From Pseudomonas fluorescens (GTDB lineage Bacteria > Pseudomonadota > Gammaproteobacteria > Pseudomonadales > Pseudomonadaceae), in contig NZ_CABVHQ010000026.1 in assembly GCF_902497895.1 (NCBI RefSeq), forward strand, positions 20,561 to 84,560: DNA of 64,000 bases, in the 5' to 3' direction. The notes beneath the pieces were generated by a model. That model was not told the origin of the DNA and did no database searches. It saw only the letters and a program-made list of their open reading frames with translations. Below are positions 1 to 12,496 of the stretch, piece after piece. Made by a program: the position numbers and the translations under genes. Each line of letters starts with the position of its first letter. Positions within the stretch are counted from its first letter, which is position 1.

Positions 1-84
1 GTTTGTTGTTGGCAGGGTCGTCCATAAAGCCCTCGACACAGGTTGTGTGCACAGAGCATAGCCAATTTGTGGCAAGGGTGGTGA

Positions 85-330
85 TTGCAAAAAGATCGCA
101 GCCTGCGGCAGCTCTTATAGAACAAACGCTAATCCATTGATCCTAAAAAGGAATTTTTTCGTCCTTTTTAGGGATTTAACAATGTAGCGTCCCCAGTTCT
201 TTGCGCGACAGCGCGGCGTCGAAGACGGGGCGGACCCTCTTATAGAACAAACCCTAAGTCATTGATCCTGATCGGCAGCAGAAGCAACGGCAAGATCAAA
301 AGATCGCAGCCTGCGGCAGCTCCTACAGTC
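85..330. repeat. REP-like fragments and short direct repeats
   Basis: No gene is visible here. Two copies of a REP-like half-palindrome (core ATCGCAGCCTGCGGCAGCTC) lie at about 89-120 and 293-328. A second unit of about 31 bp, TTATAGAACAAA followed by ATTGATCCT, occurs at 114-144 and again at 239-269. Between them, 142-152 and 162-172 form a perfect 11-bp hairpin (CCTAAAAAGGA / TCCTTTTTAGG) that could end transcription arriving from the left. The pieces look like nested insertions of short repeats and not like coding sequence. Confidence 0.6.
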
Positions 331-600
331 AGGCCGGCCGGTCGGCCGCCTCGCTTTGGCTTCTGCGGTGCACGCCCCCTCGAGAGGCTGAGCGCAGGTT
401 CTGCGTAGTGGGCAACCCGGTATGGATGCCGGGTTAGCCGCCCCCGGCCATGGATGGCCGATGGCGGCGGGCCCACGGAGCAGGACCGGAGCGAGGGCAT
501 GTCGAGCCTAGGCGAGGCACCGAACGAAAGGGGCAAGAGCCCTTGGTTACTTGGGGCTTTTCCAAGTGACCCGCCGTAAGGGCGGAACCCTAAGAAGCTG
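331..600. repeat. GC-rich structured repeat of a Pseudomonas-wide type
   Basis: A GC-rich segment of about 270 bp that can fold into several hairpins, for example AACCCGG/CCGGGTT near 416-438 and GGCCAT/ATGGCC near 447-461. The minus strand carries an open frame (240-536) of low-complexity Arg/Pro/Ser type. From memory, near-identical reading frames recur many times in genomes of the P. fluorescens group and are often annotated as hypothetical proteins, so a repeated DNA or RNA element is more likely than a gene. Its function is unknown to me. Confidence 0.5.
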
Positions 601-714
601 TGACCGCAGCAACGGATATGCCCACGATCAAAAAGCCGGGACGGCCATCAAAACGTCATCGCGAGCAAGTCGGATCGCCGCACCGCACGCACCCACAGAA
701 AGCGCCCCCAATTC

Positions 715-885
715 TATGCACGACAGCGCGGCATCGAAGACGGGGCGGCCCCTCCTACGGGGATTTGCGTGCACCCGCGATATCGGGGGGTACGCAAACC
801 CCCGACCGCGTACGCCCGCGATGTCGGGAATGTACGCAAATCCCCTGTAGGAGCTGCCGCAGGCTGCGATCTTTTGATCTTGACC
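715..885. repeat. REP-like end with nested direct repeats
   Basis: The stretch 721-749 repeats 206-234 (CGACAGCGCGGC... GACGGGGCGG). It is followed by two imperfect copies of a unit with the core CCCGCGAT-TCGGG-TACGCAAA at about 773-801 and 816-843. A REP-like unit at 845-885 is the inverse of the one at 293-328. The whole 293-885 block is therefore bounded by inverted REP units. The last unit abuts the 3' end of metH and may form its transcript end. Confidence 0.55.
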
Positions 886-4596
<3,711 letters not shown>

Positions 4597-4720
4597 AGGA
4601 CTACCTGGTAAGGCCAATACAAAGAGGAGCGATGATAGCAAACCTGTGCGCTTTTAGAGCATGGCAGGGTTTTGCATGAATATCGCTCATGTTGAAGGTG
4701 GAGCTGGGCGGTAGAATCGT

Positions 4721-7700
4721 TCAAACCTCGATCATTTGTAGTTCATCCGTCAGTGCGTCAGCCAGTGCCGCCAGGTCGATGAAGCGTCGATTGCTCACAC
4801 TGCCAAATTCGAAGTGGTTGACATAGGCTTGAGTGCCATCGGCAAGGACCGGGACATCGACGTGATTACCCTGGGCGTTCATGTAGTGCACAAAAGCCTG
4901 GCCGGGGGGCGGGTTGATAATCGCAAACAGGTTGGGTCGATAGACTCGCATGGCAAGAGACGGCCCGTTAGCCTGGTTACCCAGGCTGATGAGCAGATCA
5001 CAGTGGATTCTGAGCTGGTAAGTTCCGGAAGGGGAACCGATCAGGACGCCTGGATCACTTTTGATCCGCGAAGGCAGCGTCGGGATACGCCCCCCCAGAC
5101 GGATGCTGGAAGCACCGGTCAGTTCGGCCAGCCCCGGAATACCTTGAAGCGTGTTGCAGTGTGCTGTCCCCACAAGCGCCACCCAGCGGTGTGAGCCCTG
5201 GGCCAGTTGATCGAAAGCAATTCTTTTGTAGGCAAAAAAATTGAACAGGGTGATCCGGTCAAGATGATCGGACAGAGTCGGCGTGGCTGCCGGGGGGAGG
5301 AGGTCTTGCGGAGTACACAGTGAGCTGGCGGTAATATCCAGGGCCATGACGTGGACCCCCTGGGCATGTGCCACGTCGACCAGCCGCGTGTAGCTATAGA
5401 GGCCGGTCTGGGCATTCAGGGTATCTGCCAGCTGCAGTCGGTCTCCCAGTGGTGCAGGCAGTGGAAGCGTTTCTGATGCATTAAAGCGGTCCAGATGCAC
5501 TTGATGAAGGTCTGTGGTGAAGACCTCGAGGTAGAGATTCCTGAGGCCCTGAGTTTTCAGTGCCGCCATGTTTTCGATCAGTAATCTTCGCGCCAGCGCA
5601 AAGATATGGGATTCGCCTATCACCAACCCATTGTGTCGATTGAACAGATGGTTGAACAGTTGCTCGGGTAGCAGGTCCCGCGCCGGTAGCGCAAGCGGCC
5701 TGGCAGGCGCGGTGAATGTTCTGAAGTAGCTTCGGGCATGTCGGCGCAATCTTGATTGAATGGCAAAGAGATGCAGCACGCCTGCCGAGATATCCAGCGG
5801 TAGGGACGGATGCAATATATCCAGGCTCAAGGACCCGGGACGCGACAGATTGGGCAGCGGGAGCGAGGTCAGGTCCGCGACCGGCAGCTCATAATCCAGG
5901 TGGGTGGTTTCCAATGGGCCTTTTTCAATCGGGTCCATGCCGCCCGGCAATCGAGGGCGAGGCTGGGGCGTCCAGTTCTCCAGGGTTGCATCCAGGACCA
6001 GCGGGTGACGCAGGGTTTCGGCGCCCCGGCCGTATACGAAACGCTGCTGTTGAGCCACATCGCAGAGATAATGCTTGTCGTTGAGCAGCAAATATTGCTG
6101 GGCGGACACCTTGCTTTGAAACAGATTGCCTTTGAGTCGATTCAGTTCCAGGGGATTGACCGTCACTTCCAGGCCTGAGAGATCGGGCCCACGCAGCAGC
6201 GATGGAATGGCGGCGGGCCTGGGTCGCAGGAGGATTCGACCGCGGGCGCCAGTAATCGACCATATAGCCCTGGCCGCGGATGTCGAACTGCCCAGTTGTT
6301 CGAGGAGTAACAGCGTGCGGATTACGCTGCTTGTCGCCCTGAGGGTTGCCGTCAGGGGAATGAAGCCGATCAGATCGATAGCCAGTTCCACGCCGAACAT
6401 GATCTTGTTCCAGAGTGACTGTTGTTCGACCTCGGCGTTACTGGTCGATTCATGGTCGGCATTGCGCCGCAACGTATGGACTTGTTGCTCGTACAACGCA
6501 TCGTGGAGGGGGACGGTAATCGCAAATACATGCAGGGTGTCGAATGGATTGCCGATTCTGCTTCGGGCGCCAAGCACCAGTTCACTCAACAACACTGTGC
6601 GTGACAGCTTGCGTTCGGTCAGCGACGCCTGTCCTGGTGTTGACAGGCGTTGCATGAAGTAGCGCTGCCAGGCGGGGGAGGAGGCCCATTGCTGCTTGAG
6701 GAAGTCCTGCATCGAATTCATATTGGTAAACTCCTTGAACACCTGTGCAGTGGGCGCTCCGGGGGTATACAAAACGACATTGGGCACAGATTGGCGTTTT
6801 TTGACGCTGATCATCAAAACGTCATTGAGCTCGTAACCGTTTCTGGCGCCACCTGAACCGGCAATGACCAGCGCGCTCGCCACGATCTTGTGGCCATCCA
6901 CCGTTTTGCGCCCGGCCGGACTATTTCCATCAATGAGTGTCTGGATCCATTGGCATCCACGGTTTTCCCGGTCTTCGATAAATGAACTGTTATCCAGCCG
7001 GGCTGCCAGCGCATGGGTCGCCATGCTTGCCCGGTGGCTATCGATCCAGGCCTGGCGCAGAGCTGCCCTATCATCAATCAGGCGTTTTTGCAACAACACG
7101 TCGTAACCCGTGCTCACGTCCAGATCTCCTATCAGTGACCTCAGGTAGCTCTCGTCCAGTACTGTAGTGTTCCCGGCCTTGTCCATGATGGATGCGGACA
7201 TCGAGGTTTCTTCTGCGGTATACAGCTTGAAAAAGGTGAAATCCCAAGGATTGCTGTTTCTTAATGCCAGCTCTGTCAGTGACAAGGTTGATGTGTAGCT
7301 GATTCTGGACGTCTGATCGTCCGAGACGGCGACGTGATCGGGTCCAACACCACCGCCCAAGCTGGCGGGGTTGAGGCTGGTAACCATCTCGACGGTCACT
7401 TGATCCGGGTTGATTGCCCTTTGCGGATAGTCGATGTCCAGTCGCCTGGCCAGTTCCTGTTGAGCAAATGCGCGCAGTGAGGGAATAGCTGCCTGCTTGA
7501 GCCGGGTCACCAGAATGTTGCTGGACTCCTGTTCGGCATTCAGCAAGCGATTCAGTGCCTGCTGGTCCTGGGTGCTCGCGTCCTGATACCACTTCGGCAA
7601 AGTCGCGCTGACAAACCGCCTGATGCGCTCCACCACCAAGTCCTGGATATCCAGGAATGAACCGATATGCGCCAGGCGATTGAATCGTTCATCGAGCTGC

Positions 7701-8824
7701 TCTATGTCGACCGAGTGTCGAGGCAGCAAACGCCAGATGTGTTCGATGTCCTGCTTCTGCAAGTCCAGCAGTGAGCGCACGCTGTTCTCGAACAGGTTTG
7801 CGTGGATCAGTGTGTAACCGATAAGGGGGGCTGCCTCCTGGTATCTTTGGGCGCGCGCCTGGTCTTGCCAGGCGATGTTGAGCCGCAGGTATTTGCCTGA
7901 GTCGATGTTGGCGAGCCTGATGCGCAGTGCTTGATCAAGGGCCCGGAGCGAGGCGAATGACTCAATACCTCTGTTGGGGGTATAGAGCGCAACCGCACCG
8001 ATATCGGCACTGGCGTCCATCTCCCCAGGCGGGGTTTTGCACGAAAAGACCAGAATCCTGGTTAACGGGATATCAGGTTCGTTGTTCTGGCCCTTGAGGC
8101 TCAGGGCGAAGGCCGCGGGCCGTTGCTCGGCGGGCAGGTGAGCCCGTGAGTCGCGTGACGGGCTGGCAACCAATTGACCGATCAAGGCCTTGCAGGGGGC
8201 GTCGAGGGTACGATCCTCCACACGCAGGGAAGCTTCGGCCAGCAGGGCCTTGCCCAACTGTTCGGCCAGCCATTGGCTGCGGGTCATCGGGCTGCCGGGG
8301 GTAAAGGCCCCGCCCCAGAAACGGTCCAGTTGGGCCTGGTAGTAGCGATCCGGGCTGTGGAGCAGTCCTTGCACGAAGGTTTCGAACTCGGGGGTGCTGC
8401 CGGTTGTGCGCTTGATCGTGCGCATTGCGTTGAGACCGGACGGATCTTTCACGGCGTAGGTGGCTTTGGTGTAATAGCGGTAGAGCCGGTTGGGCGCCTC
8501 GAAACTTTCTCCACCCCAGGGTTTTTGTTTGAAGAGGTCGGACAACAGGCACTGTGGCGTGTGGGGCACTTCCACCCTTTGCGAACCTGAATGGGTAGTG
8601 ATCCGGATGCTCTCTTCAACGGTCACCGCATCCAGGGCAATGGGCAGGGGATGGTCGGAGAACGAGCGCTGAATCGTTGCATGGAGCAGGTCCGTCAGGG
8701 CCTTGCCGGCCGTGGGCTGCTGTTCGAGCAGTTGCTTGAGCGTCTTCTGATACTCGAGCAATTGTTCCAGATAATCTTGCTGTCGAGCCTCGGCTGAAGA
8801 TGCCTGGACAGTGGAAAGGGTCAT
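4721..8824 (-). CDS. Large dermonecrotic-toxin-like protein with C-terminal Tiki/PMT-like domain
   Basis: A 1367-residue protein with the features of the large Pseudomonas proteins annotated as dermonecrotic toxin-like (DUF6543). It has long, mostly soluble repeated regions, a hydrophobic stretch around residue 800 (ELAIDLIGFIPLTATLR) that could enter membranes, and a C-terminal domain. That domain holds GESH at 1070-1073, LYLEVF about 30 residues later, and GTAH at 1219-1222. Paired GxxH motifs are the signature of the Tiki/TraB/EreA/ChaN superfamily, which also includes a domain of Pasteurella multocida toxin. No signal peptide is visible. The ATG at 8824 is preceded by AGGAGG, while the longer frame from 8875 has no such site. 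No immunity or secretion gene is adjacent; metH and nfuA flank it. The toxin role is inference. Confidence 0.75.
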   Translation of the reverse strand: MTLSTVQASSAEARQQDYLEQLLEYQKTLKQLLEQQPTAGKALTDLLHATIQRSFSDHPLPIALDAVTVEESIRITTHSGSQRVEVPHTPQCLLSDLFKQKPWGGESFEAPNRLYRYYTKATYAVKDPSGLNAMRTIKRTTGSTPEFETFVQGLLHSPDRYYQAQLDRFWGGAFTPGSPMTRSQWLAEQLGKALLAEASLRVEDRTLDAPCKALIGQLVASPSRDSRAHLPAEQRPAAFALSLKGQNNEPDIPLTRILVFSCKTPPGEMDASADIGAVALYTPNRGIESFASLRALDQALRIRLANIDSGKYLRLNIAWQDQARAQRYQEAAPLIGYTLIHANLFENSVRSLLDLQKQDIEHIWRLLPRHSVDIEQLDERFNRLAHIGSFLDIQDLVVERIRRFVSATLPKWYQDASTQDQQALNRLLNAEQESSNILVTRLKQAAIPSLRAFAQQELARRLDIDYPQRAINPDQVTVEMVTSLNPASLGGGVGPDHVAVSDDQTSRISYTSTLSLTELALRNSNPWDFTFFKLYTAEETSMSASIMDKAGNTTVLDESYLRSLIGDLDVSTGYDVLLQKRLIDDRAALRQAWIDSHRASMATHALAARLDNSSFIEDRENRGCQWIQTLIDGNSPAGRKTVDGHKIVASALVIAGSGGARNGYELNDVLMISVKKRQSVPNVVLYTPGAPTAQVFKEFTNMNSMQDFLKQQWASSPAWQRYFMQRLSTPGQASLTERKLSRTVLLSELVLGARSRIGNPFDTLHVFAITVPLHDALYEQQVHTLRRNADHESTSNAEVEQQSLWNKIMFGVELAIDLIGFIPLTATLRATSSVIRTLLLLEQLGSSTSAARAIWSITGARGRILLRPRPAAIPSLLRGPDLSGLEVTVNPLELNRLKGNLFQSKVSAQQYLLLNDKHYLCDVAQQQRFVYGRGAETLRHPLVLDATLENWTPQPRPRLPGGMDPIEKGPLETTHLDYELPVADLTSLPLPNLSRPGSLSLDILHPSLPLDISAGVLHLFAIQSRLRRHARSYFRTFTAPARPLALPARDLLPEQLFNHLFNRHNGLVIGESHIFALARRLLIENMAALKTQGLRNLYLEVFTTDLHQVHLDRFNASETLPLPAPLGDRLQLADTLNAQTGLYSYTRLVDVAHAQGVHVMALDITASSLCTPQDLLPPAATPTLSDHLDRITLFNFFAYKRIAFDQLAQGSHRWVALVGTAHCNTLQGIPGLAELTGASSIRLGGRIPTLPSRIKSDPGVLIGSPSGTYQLRIHCDLLISLGNQANGPSLAMRVYRPNLFAIINPPPGQAFVHYMNAQGNHVDVPVLADGTQAYVNHFEFGSVSNRRFIDLAALADALTDELQMIEV

Positions 8825-9013
8825 GCTGCCTCCTGGGGGCGAGTGCTTTAAGAGGAGGCTAGCGACAATGCTCACATCAGCGGTTATACATACATACCGC
8901 CAGAAAACTGAAGAGCCATGGTTTCACAGTCGAGGATTTCCTGACCTAAATACTAGGACTTTGTCCGGCGCGATGATTGGCGTAAACTGCGTCCAAGCCT
9001 GTGAGGAGTCTCC
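8825..9013. promoter_or_regulatory. Divergent intergenic region, toxin-like gene / nfuA
   Basis: This 189-bp gap must hold the promoters of the leftward toxin-like gene and of rightward nfuA. AGGAGG (read on the minus strand) sits about 4 nt before the toxin-like start, and GAGGAG lies just before the nfuA ATG. I see no clear operator. Confidence 0.5.
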
Positions 9014-9598
9014 ATGACCGCCATAACCATTACCGACGCCGCCCACGATTATCTGGCTGATCTGCTATCCAAGCAGAACACCCCGGGGATCGGGATCCGC
9101 GTTTTTATCACCCAGCCGGGCACCCAGTACGCCGAAACCTGCATTGCCTACTGCAAGCCGGGTGAGGAAAAACCGGAAGATACCGCGCTGGGGCTCAAAA
9201 GCTTCACCGCTTATATCGATGCCTTCAGCGAAGCCTTCCTCGACGATGCCGTGGTTGATTACGCCACTGATCGCATGGGTGGTCAGCTGACCATCAAGGC
9301 GCCAAACGCCAAAGTGCCGATGGTCAACGCTGATAGCCCGATCAACGAACGCATCAACTATTACCTGCAAACCGAAATCAACCCGGGGCTGGCCAGCCAC
9401 GGCGGTCAGGTCAGCCTGATCGAAGTGGTTGAAGACGGTATCGCCGTGCTGAAATTCGGCGGTGGTTGCCAGGGTTGCGGCCAGGCCGATGTCACCCTGC
9501 GCGAAGGCATCGAGCGCACGCTGCTCGAGCGCATTCCCGAGCTCAAGGGTGTCCGTGACGTCACCGACCACACGCAGAAAGAAAACGCCTACTACTAA
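9014..9598 (+). CDS. nfuA: Fe-S biogenesis protein NfuA
   Basis: Cytoplasmic carrier that receives 4Fe-4S clusters and passes them to target apoproteins, important under oxidative stress or iron limitation. The 194-residue product has the two usual modules: an N-terminal degenerate A-type domain (about 1-100) lacking the full cysteine set, and a C-terminal NifU-like domain with Cys152-x-x-Cys155 in GGGCQGCGQ, which binds the cluster at a dimer interface. Start and length fit the E. coli protein (191 residues), and GAGGAG precedes the ATG. Confidence 0.96.
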   Translation: MTAITITDAAHDYLADLLSKQNTPGIGIRVFITQPGTQYAETCIAYCKPGEEKPEDTALGLKSFTAYIDAFSEAFLDDAVVDYATDRMGGQLTIKAPNAKVPMVNADSPINERINYYLQTEINPGLASHGGQVSLIEVVEDGIAVLKFGGGCQGCGQADVTLREGIERTLLERIPELKGVRDVTDHTQKENAYY

Positions 9599-9625
9599 GG
9601 CGTTCGCTGCAAACAGAAAAAACGG

Positions 9626-9759
9626 CTGTGGCGAGGGGGCTTGCCCCCGCTGGGGTGCGAAGCAGCCCTAAAATCTGCGACCGCGATTTGTCAGGTAAAA
9701 CGCGTGCCTCTGGTTACGACTGCTTCGCAGCCGAACGGGGGCAAGCCCCCTCGCCACAG
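9626..9759. repeat. REP doublet (type GTGGCGAGGGGGCTTGCCCCCG)
   Basis: Two inverted copies of a palindromic REP unit (left about 9626-9650, right about 9736-9759) separated by about 85 bp. The same unit pair recurs at 12317, 17675 and 21292. This arrangement is that of a REPIN, the form mobilised by RAYT transposases. It sits between the convergent ends of nfuA and cobM. Confidence 0.8.
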
Positions 9760-9784
9760 GTTCTGCGCTCACTCGGGCAATGGC

Positions 9785-10531
9785 TTACGGCCTGTACAAA
9801 TGCGCATGCCCGGCGCGATACAGCGACGACTCGCTGAAATTGTCACTGGCCAGCACCCGACCCACCAGAATCAGCGCTGTACGGCGAAAGCCCTTGGCCT
9901 GAACCTTTTGCGCGATATCTGCCAGCGTCCCCACCACCCAATCCTGATCCGGCCAGGTGGCGCGATGAATCACCGCGATCGGGCAGTCCAGGCCGTAGTG
10001 CGGGAGCAATTCGGCGATGATTTTTTCCAGGTGATTGACCCCCAGATGAATCGCCATGGTCGCCCCATGCTGCGCCAGGCTGGTGAGTTCTTCTCCGGCC
10101 GGCATCGCGGTTTTGTCGGCATAGCGGGTCAGAATCACAGTCTGGGACACATCCGGCAGCGTCAGCTCCGCACCCAGCAGCGCCGCGCAGGCGGCCGTGG
10201 CGGTCACGCCCGGGACGATTTCGAAGGGGATGTTCAGCTCGCGCAAGTAACGAATCTGCTCGCCAATCGCGCCGTACAAGCTCGGATCGCCGGAATGCAC
10301 CCGGGCCACGTCCTGGCCTTTGCCATGGGCGGTCTTGATCAGTTCAATAATCTGTTCCAGGTGCAGCTCGGCGCTGTTGACCACCTGTTCGGCCTGGTGG
10401 CCATCCAGCACGGCCGCGGGCACCAGTGAGCCGGCATAGATGATCACCGGGCAGCTGCGGATCAACCGCTGGCCTTTGACGGTGATCAGTTCCGGGTCGC
10501 CGGGACCTGCGCCGATAAAATAGACGGTCAT
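9785..10531 (-). CDS. cobM: Precorrin-4 C(11)-methyltransferase
   Basis: SAM-dependent methylation at C-11 of precorrin-4 in the aerobic cobalamin pathway. The 248-residue product opens with the tetrapyrrole methylase signature VYFIGAGPGDPELITVKG and contains HSGDPSLYGAIGEQ, typical of the family's second motif. The ATG at 10531 has GGAG upstream; the frame extends to 10585 but lacks homologous sequence there. It is last in the leftward cbtB-cbtA-cobE-cobM unit, 80 bp after cobE, and so is probably under the B12 riboswitch at 12.0-12.25 kb. Confidence 0.95.
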   Translation of the reverse strand: MTVYFIGAGPGDPELITVKGQRLIRSCPVIIYAGSLVPAAVLDGHQAEQVVNSAELHLEQIIELIKTAHGKGQDVARVHSGDPSLYGAIGEQIRYLRELNIPFEIVPGVTATAACAALLGAELTLPDVSQTVILTRYADKTAMPAGEELTSLAQHGATMAIHLGVNHLEKIIAELLPHYGLDCPIAVIHRATWPDQDWVVGTLADIAQKVQAKGFRRTALILVGRVLASDNFSESSLYRAGHAHLYRP

Positions 10532-10611
10532 GCCGGTCTCCTGTGCAAAGTCGGGTCGGCAATGCTTCAGATGAAGATTGCTCATGATCGAGGGCGGGGA
10601 TTATCGGGATT

Positions 10612-11025
10612 CTACGCGCTGGAGGCTAATGCCAGGGTTGCCTGGCCATATTTTTGTCGCAGGATCAGCAACCTGGCCGGGGTCTGCGCCAGTTGTTCGG
10701 CCAGTGCCAGGGCTGCGCTCTCGGCCACGCCGTAGCAGCCGGTGCGCTCGAAGGCGATCTGCGAGTGATGGCTGAGGTGTGGCTCATAGGTGGCGAGTTG
10801 CGTGCTATTGAACAGCGTCAGTGGCAGCGCCAGTTGCTCGGCCAGTTCCAGCAGGCCGGGCTCATCGCGTTTCAGGTCGAGGCTGGCCAGCGCCCGGATC
10901 GCTCGAAGCTCGATGTTATGAGCCTGCAACGCCTGGTCGAGCAGCGCCCGCAACGTGCTGGCGGGGCAGCCGCGCTGGCAGCCCAGTCCGACCACCAGGG
11001 TCGGCGCTGTGCTGATTGCAGTCAT
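10612..11025 (-). CDS. cobE: Cobalamin biosynthesis protein CobE (CbiG C-terminal type)
   Basis: A 137-residue protein matching the CobE/CbiG C-terminal family: VVGLGCQRGCPASTLRALLDQAL at the N-terminus, LASLDLKRDEPGLLELA in the middle, and GCYGVAESAALALA near the end. CobE is needed for efficient corrin synthesis in aerobic producers; its precise reaction is not firmly established. It starts 5 bp after cbtA ends, so the two are probably co-translated. Confidence 0.9.
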   Translation of the reverse strand: MTAISTAPTLVVGLGCQRGCPASTLRALLDQALQAHNIELRAIRALASLDLKRDEPGLLELAEQLALPLTLFNSTQLATYEPHLSHHSQIAFERTGCYGVAESAALALAEQLAQTPARLLILRQKYGQATLALASSA

Positions 11026-11030
11026 GAGTG

Positions 11031-11723
11031 TTACTGACCTGCGCTTTTGCGGCGGAACAACCAGGCGCTGATCAGGCCAAGGGCCAGCCAGAACGCCGCA
11101 TTGGTCAGCTGCGAGGCGATTTTGAATTGGGCTTCGAGCGCTTCCGGGGCGAGCATCGAATGCACTTCAGGCTGTGGCGCGCCAATGATGTGCGGCACGG
11201 CCAGAGTCGCCACGCCGAGGATTTTCAGCGCCCAATGCTTGCCGAATACGATCAGCGCAATACCGACAGCGGTGGACGCCGCGGTACCGACCCACCAGAT
11301 CTGCCGCTGTGCCAGGTCGGCGGCGGCGGTACCAGGCAGTTCGGCCGGCAGGCCCAGGGTCGGCGCCAGGCAGAAGGTCGCGTAACCGGCCAGGCCCCAG
11401 AGCAAGCCCTGAGAGGTACGGCTCGGGGTGCGCAGGGTGTAGAGACCGGCGAGCATCAGGGCGAAACCGACCGCCACCACCAGATTGCCACCGGTGGTCG
11501 ACAACACGCGCTGCCAGCCGTCTTCCGGCCCCCAGGCTTCGGCGTCATGGGTGTGAGCGGCAACCGCGCCTTCAGCATGTTCGTGAACTTCGCCAGCCGG
11601 GGCATTTTCGTAGGTTTCCGCCTGGAGAATCAGCGGCGCGACCCAGAAGCTTTGCAGCAGGGTCAGCAACAAGGCCGCGAGCAGCCCGGTGAAACCTGCG
11701 GTTTGCGCAATACGCTTGATCAT
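11031..11723 (-). CDS. cbtA: CbtA-family cobalt transport membrane protein
   Basis: A 230-residue inner-membrane protein with about five predicted hydrophobic segments and a His/Glu-rich extracytoplasmic loop (VHEHAEGAVAAHTHDAE, residues about 46-62) after the first helix, suited to metal binding. The CbtA family is found beside CbtB under B12 riboswitches and is considered a cobalt importer. It lies 11 bp downstream of cbtB, under the riboswitch at about 12.04-12.24 kb. Confidence 0.9.
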   Translation of the reverse strand: MIKRIAQTAGFTGLLAALLLTLLQSFWVAPLILQAETYENAPAGEVHEHAEGAVAAHTHDAEAWGPEDGWQRVLSTTGGNLVVAVGFALMLAGLYTLRTPSRTSQGLLWGLAGYATFCLAPTLGLPAELPGTAAADLAQRQIWWVGTAASTAVGIALIVFGKHWALKILGVATLAVPHIIGAPQPEVHSMLAPEALEAQFKIASQLTNAAFWLALGLISAWLFRRKSAGQ

Positions 11724-11734
11724 TTAGGCAGGTC

Positions 11735-11929
11735 TCAGTGGCACGGAAAGGCGGAGCTGTGACGGGTGTCGTGGGCGGCATTGTGCACCGCTTCGATGTG
11801 CGAGAAACCGGCGAAATACACCAGGCACGCGCCGAGAATCGATGCGCCGATAGCGGCAATCAGGCGTTGGCTCAGGGTGGAGGTGGTGCTGCTGGTGCCT
11901 GCGTGGCGGGTGCTGCTGATGATCGACAT
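11735..11929 (-). CDS. cbtB: CbtB-family cobalt transport subunit
   Basis: A 64-residue single-span membrane protein. Residues about 22-42 form the helix, followed by a His-rich C-terminal tail with the spacing H-x4-H-x3-H-x3-H and a final CH. This is the known CbtB pattern of one helix with a metal-binding tail. I chose the ATG at 11929 since upstream residues in the longer frame come from the riboswitch leader. It is the first gene after the B12 riboswitch. Confidence 0.9.
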   Translation of the reverse strand: MSIISSTRHAGTSSTTSTLSQRLIAAIGASILGACLVYFAGFSHIEAVHNAAHDTRHSSAFPCH

Positions 11930-12035
11930 GGCGCTTCCCTCTGGTGTGTCAGCGGGTGAGTCGAGCGCGTGAAAACCCCGCGAGACAGGCCCGCAGAGAT
12001 CCGAACAGCGCCCGCCCACCGCGGGTTTTTGATCT

Positions 12036-12245
12036 ATCTATTGCGGGCCGGTCTCCGGGCTCGCGAGGGGCGGGCTGGCGCCCGAACCTGCAAGAATCAC
12101 CTTCCCATGCCGAACTGCTGGCACAGTGGATCTGACTCTTCGCTCGCTTACCGTTGCGGGGGCAGCACCGGACTGATCAAGGCTTGAGTAAAGCACATGA
12201 CTCACCGGTTTCCCGTTTCACCCTGTGAAGGGCACCCGTAACAAG
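12036..12245 (-). promoter_or_regulatory. Cobalamin riboswitch controlling cbtB-cbtA-cobE-cobM
   Basis: Read on the minus strand, the leader shows the conserved core of the B12 riboswitch: GGTGCTGCCCCCGCAACGG at about 12153-12171, the B12-box-like CCACTGTGCCAGC around 12118-12130, and the closing AGCCCGGAGACCGGCC at about 12046-12061. It lies about 110 nt upstream of the cbtB start. With cobalamin bound, expression of the cobalt importer genes is expected to fall. Confidence 0.92.
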
Positions 12246-12316
12246 GCGTGTAGGAGAGCATGGGCGGGGGCTGGGAGTCAATTGGCAAGGGTTCTCAACT
12301 GAAGATTGCGCAGGTC

Positions 12317-12455
12317 CCCTGTGGCGAGGGGGCTTGCCCCCGCTCGGCTGCGCAGCAGTCGTAAAACCGGCTGATGCGTTGTACCTGAAAAACCGCGACT
12401 GCCGATTTCAGGGCCGCTGCGCGCCCCAACGGGGGCAAGCCCCCTCGCCACAGGG
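12317..12455. repeat. REP doublet between two riboswitches
   Basis: Inverted pair of the GTGGCGAGGGGGCTTGCCCCCG unit (12317-12345 and 12428-12455), closely related to the copies at 9.6, 17.7 and 21.3 kb. It lies between the promoters of two divergent B12-regulated units. Confidence 0.8.
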
Positions 12456-12496
12456 GAGCGCAATCGCCGATGGACATTGACCCGCCCTCAAGCGAT

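Noticed and set aside
240..536. Minus-strand ORF of 98 codons in the left repeat block
   Set aside because: Arg/Pro-rich, overlaps REP sequence, no ribosome-binding site; better explained as part of a repeated element.
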